61,342 bases of DNA from JBCBKP01 sp038521625. GTDB lineage: Bacteria > Planctomycetota > Phycisphaerae > Phycisphaerales > UBA1924. The position numbers and the translations under genes were made by a program. This document shows positions 59,000 through 61,342 of the stretch, one piece after another. The DNA lies in assembly GCA_038521625.1 (NCBI GenBank), contig JBCBKP010000021.1, forward strand, positions 1-61,342, given 5' to 3'. The notes under the pieces are model-generated. The model was not told the DNA's origin and searched no databases. It was given only the letters and a program-made list of their open reading frames with translations. Every line of letters starts with the position of its first letter. The first letter of the stretch is position 1.

Positions 59000-59827
59000 T
59001 CAAGGCTCCCAGTTCGCATCGCCCTCCAAGCGGGCGGTGTTGGACCAGTTTCGTCGGTCCATGATGTCTGAGGTATCAACGGTTCCCGCGTGACCATCGA
59101 ACCATCCTGCAACGGCCTTACCCTGGTAGCGCGGGTGGACGTAGCCGAACCGTGTTGCGGGTGCCGTCGTCTGCTGATTCTCGTTGAATGTCGCGCCGAC
59201 CGGAGGCGGCTCCACATCGATGTAGCCATCGATCTGGGAAGACCCGACGTAGAACCGTGATGATACAAAGACAAATAGCCCGGACGGCTGGAGCGGTTCG
59301 GAGATCTTCTTCACGTGATTGTTCTGGCCGATCCAGTCGGTCCTGCGGGAGTCGCCGCCGACATACCGCCGGTTGATACCGAACGACGGGAAGACGCTGA
59401 CCTCGTACGACCACGACGAGACCCCGCCAGGTTGCGAAGTGATGTCACCAAAGTCATCGAGTAGCCGCGCACGTTCACCGACATGCGTTGTTCCTGCCCA
59501 GCCATGGTCAAAGTACGGCCCGAGCCGATACACCCATCGCTGGCTGACAGGCGGGTAAAGTCGATTTCCGAACTCATCGATGACACCTTCCGCGGCTTGA
59601 ACCGGGGTGAGATGAGCCGGAAGCACATATCCGCGATTGTCATCGGCATACATGACATATGCCTGCATCAGTGAGCGTGCTGCAACACTTGCTTTGAGCG
59701 TGCGAGCTGAATCCCGCGCTGCGCCGAGGGTTGGAAGGAGAATGCCAATCAGCAACGCGATGATCGCGATCACGACGAGGAGCTCAATGAGCGTAAAGGC
59801 TCGGGCTTTCCGAGTCATGGTTCGCAT
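59000..59827 (-). CDS. Prepilin-type protein (DUF1559-like, H-X9-DG group)
   Basis: 275 residues. The N-terminal methylation motif RKARAFTLIELLVVIAIIAL shows the prepilin cleavage site (after Ala/Phe before TLIE) and hydrophobic helix. The C-terminal ~230 residues form a variable pseudopilin-like domain ending AVAGWFDGHAGTVDTSDIMD, the H-x-x-D/G pattern common in planctomycetes. Start at 59827 (ATG) with GAGG upstream. Its start lies inside the upstream dockerin gene, overlapping 13 bp. Confidence 0.88.
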   Translation of the reverse strand: MRTMTRKARAFTLIELLVVIAIIALLIGILLPTLGAARDSARTLKASVAARSLMQAYVMYADDNRGYVLPAHLTPVQAAEGVIDEFGNRLYPPVSQRWVYRLGPYFDHGWAGTTHVGERARLLDDFGDITSQPGGVSSWSYEVSVFPSFGINRRYVGGDSRRTDWIGQNNHVKKISEPLQPSGLFVFVSSRFYVGSSQIDGYIDVEPPPVGATFNENQQTTAPATRFGYVHPRYQGKAVAGWFDGHAGTVDTSDIMDRRNWSNTARLEGDANWEP

Positions 59828-60597
59828 CCAGCCTCTGCTTCAGTGATGAACTCGACGATGTCCTCTGCATTGGTCTCGCCATCGGTATTCCAATCGCCAT
59901 CGTCTGCATCAACGTCTTTGAGAAACTCGATCACATCAAAGAAGTCCGCAGCGTCGTTCAGATCGAGATCCGCCGGGCAGTCCATCGGCTCTACAAAGGT
60001 GTCGATGGCTACCTTATCGAAGCTCAGCGATGTGGATTCAGCTTCGAACAACACCTCGTGAGCGAGGTCGTTCCGGGCAAATTCGAATCGGACGAGCGTA
60101 TCAAGCTGAGTCCCGCCGAAGCCACCGCCCACGTCTGTTCGGTCGAGCTCGATGATCTCGATCGGACGACGCCGGCTATTGAGAACGAAGGTTTCCTGGT
60201 CGGGTTCAACGCCGAGTGTCCGTACCTGATAAATGACGGTGGTTTTGAAGCCATAACCCAGCCCAAAGCCAGGTGAGATGGCCACCGGTGTGTTGATGCC
60301 GGAGAAGGTATAGATGTTGCCGCCACCCGTGATGAATGAGCCACTGGTCGGAGCGTTCGCATCAAACGCGTCGAACTCGGGAGCGTCTTCGGGTAGGCTT
60401 CCAACGACTGATTGAACGCCGGGGGCGTTGGGACCTATAGGCGAGTCGAAGAAGTCCCACTCGGCGTAAGTCGATAGCGGCGTGACGCCGCGGTCCCAGC
60501 CGTCATCCGTGAGGTTGGGCACGAGGAACTGTGCCATCGCGGCCGGTGAAGCGAGCGCGATGCTCATGGTGAGCAAGACTGTGCGTAGGCGGGTCAT
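59815..60597 (-). CDS. Secreted dockerin-tailed protein
   Basis: 260 residues. Signal peptide MTRLRTVLLTMSIALASPAA, then AQFLVPNLTDDGWDRGVTPL, and a beta-rich body (GNIYTFSGINTPVAISPGFG, TTVIYQVRTLGVEPDQETFV). The last ~55 residues are dockerin-like (DLNDAADFFDVIEFLKDVDA, GDWNTDGETNAEDIVEFI). GGAGG precedes the ATG at 60597. It overlaps the prepilin-type gene by 13 bp, so translation is probably coupled. Confidence 0.8.
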   Translation of the reverse strand: MTRLRTVLLTMSIALASPAAMAQFLVPNLTDDGWDRGVTPLSTYAEWDFFDSPIGPNAPGVQSVVGSLPEDAPEFDAFDANAPTSGSFITGGGNIYTFSGINTPVAISPGFGLGYGFKTTVIYQVRTLGVEPDQETFVLNSRRRPIEIIELDRTDVGGGFGGTQLDTLVRFEFARNDLAHEVLFEAESTSLSFDKVAIDTFVEPMDCPADLDLNDAADFFDVIEFLKDVDADDGDWNTDGETNAEDIVEFITEAEAGCEP

Positions 60598-60730
60598 CGT
60601 GCGGTCCTCCGAGGTGTAACGGGTGTGGCCAGGAAGTTGAAACACGGAAAGCCTCGATGGCGGGGGACGGAACGGATATCAACAAGACAGCGCCGCCCGA
60701 CGCGATCCCCGCCACCGAGACGGATCTCAA

Positions 60731-61342
60731 TCAGCGCCGGCGTCTGCCAGCAACCAGCCCTGTCAGGCCGAGGAGCGCGATCGTTCCCGGCGCAGGGACG
60801 ATCGCGATGCGGGCAGTGATCTCCTCACCGGTCAGCCCGCCAAAAGACGAGTTCACAAACGCGACGGCAGCTCCGCCATCTGGATCAAGCAGGGCACTTG
60901 TCCCGAGCGTGTACGCGAAGTTCGTGTCTCCGTTGGCAATCCACTCGTTGACTAGATCAGTGATGTCCCACTCGAAGACGCCGAAGCCGTCAACGGTCGT
61001 TGTCGACAGGATGCTTGCAGTCGTGATCTGGGTGTCCCGGAAGTCGAGCCAAGAACCAGCCCCGGCGGCCAAGTCCTGATCGACCGCGGTCAGCGGGTCC
61101 GCAGTGAGACTGTGGAGCGAAATCTCAGCGGGGTTGGTCGGGTCAACATCGGGGAAGAAACCTGTGCTGACGTTCTCGACTCGGAAGACAGCCTGCTCGA
61201 CCGGACCACTGAACGCGAGTGGATCGAACCCAAAGCCGAAGTAGGCTGTCTCGCCGGTGACGCCGAAGACCTCTGTTGATGTCGCGCGATTCGTTGCGCG
61301 GCTACTGCCCGACTCTTCGCCGCGGAGGTAGTCGCTTTGGAA
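60731..61342 (-). CDS. PEP-CTERM-like secreted protein, 5' end outside the window
   Basis: At least 203 residues; the reading frame is open to the window edge, so the start is missing. The body contains FQSDYLRGEESGSSRATNRA, AYFGFGFDPLAFSGPVEQAV and SWLDFRDTQITTASILSTTT. The C-terminus VPAPGTIALLGLTGLVAGRR plus RR is a PEP-CTERM-type sorting tail (P-x-P, hydrophobic segment, basic end). It is likely anchored or processed by an exosortase-type system; none is in the window. Confidence 0.8.
   Translation of the reverse strand, partial: FQSDYLRGEESGSSRATNRATSTEVFGVTGETAYFGFGFDPLAFSGPVEQAVFRVENVSTGFFPDVDPTNPAEISLHSLTADPLTAVDQDLAAGAGSWLDFRDTQITTASILSTTTVDGFGVFEWDITDLVNEWIANGDTNFAYTLGTSALLDPDGGAAVAFVNSSFGGLTGEEITARIAIVPAPGTIALLGLTGLVAGRRRR

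Overview
The window reads as chromosomal DNA of a high-GC, Gram-negative-type planctomycete, most plausibly a relative of Phycisphaerae. The evidence is indirect. There are many secreted proteins with dockerin-like EF-hand tails or a PEP-CTERM-like tail, and a prepilin-type protein of the kind that is abundant in planctomycetes. There are also parallel beta-helix paralogues, a Wzm/Wzt-type glycan exporter and a TonB/ExbB/ExbD-like system. No rRNA, transposase, integrase, phage gene or CRISPR array was seen.

Region 1-13.5 kb holds a tRNA-Thr, GAPDH, and seven paralogous secreted beta-helix proteins that share an N-terminal signature and a C-terminal ANI/ANF-type ending. A double-CHRD protein follows. 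The gaps between these genes carry a dense family of palindromic intergenic repeats: a 28-bp tandem array, a composite element bounded by 19-bp palindromes, and long GGACCAAG...CTTGGTCC hairpins.

Region 13.5-20.4 kb holds dihydroorotase, a class C beta-lactamase homologue, tRNA-Pro, an ArsR-type regulator with two VOC-fold proteins, an AraC-type regulator, a DUF6265-like lipoprotein, and an Rrf2-type regulator coupled to a membrane protein. The ArsR and Rrf2 genes have readable promoters with operator-like inverted repeats; the Rrf2 one predicts a leaderless mRNA.

Region 20.5-26 kb is a compact minus-strand cluster. In transcription order it encodes a repeat-type lipoprotein, two secreted coiled-coil proteins, a very short ExbB/MotA-like protein, ExbD, a TonB-like protein, another membrane-anchored coiled-coil protein and a lipoprotein. 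It looks like an energised cell-envelope machine of unknown substrate.

Region 26.2-30.9 kb holds a winged-helix/Methyltransf_19 fusion, a membrane zinc-ribbon/ankyrin protein and a ThrE-like exporter. Region 30.9-47 kb is one long plus-strand glycan operon. It has four glycosyltransferases, an ABC exporter (Wzm/Wzt type), asparagine synthetase, an NAD-dependent epimerase, a hexapeptide acyltransferase and six methyltransferase-like genes, and nearly every start overlaps the preceding stop.

Region 47-55.5 kb holds a CNNM/CBS membrane protein, a 1332-residue secreted repeat protein, a small zinc-ribbon membrane protein, a SmtB-like metal sensor with a histidine-rich partner, and a two-domain polyphosphate kinase 2 gene. 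Region 55.5-61.3 kb is visibly less GC-rich. It carries dockerin-tailed exoproteins, a prepilin-type protein, an M28 peptidase remnant, two copies of a ~206-bp repeat, and a PEP-CTERM-like protein cut by the window end.
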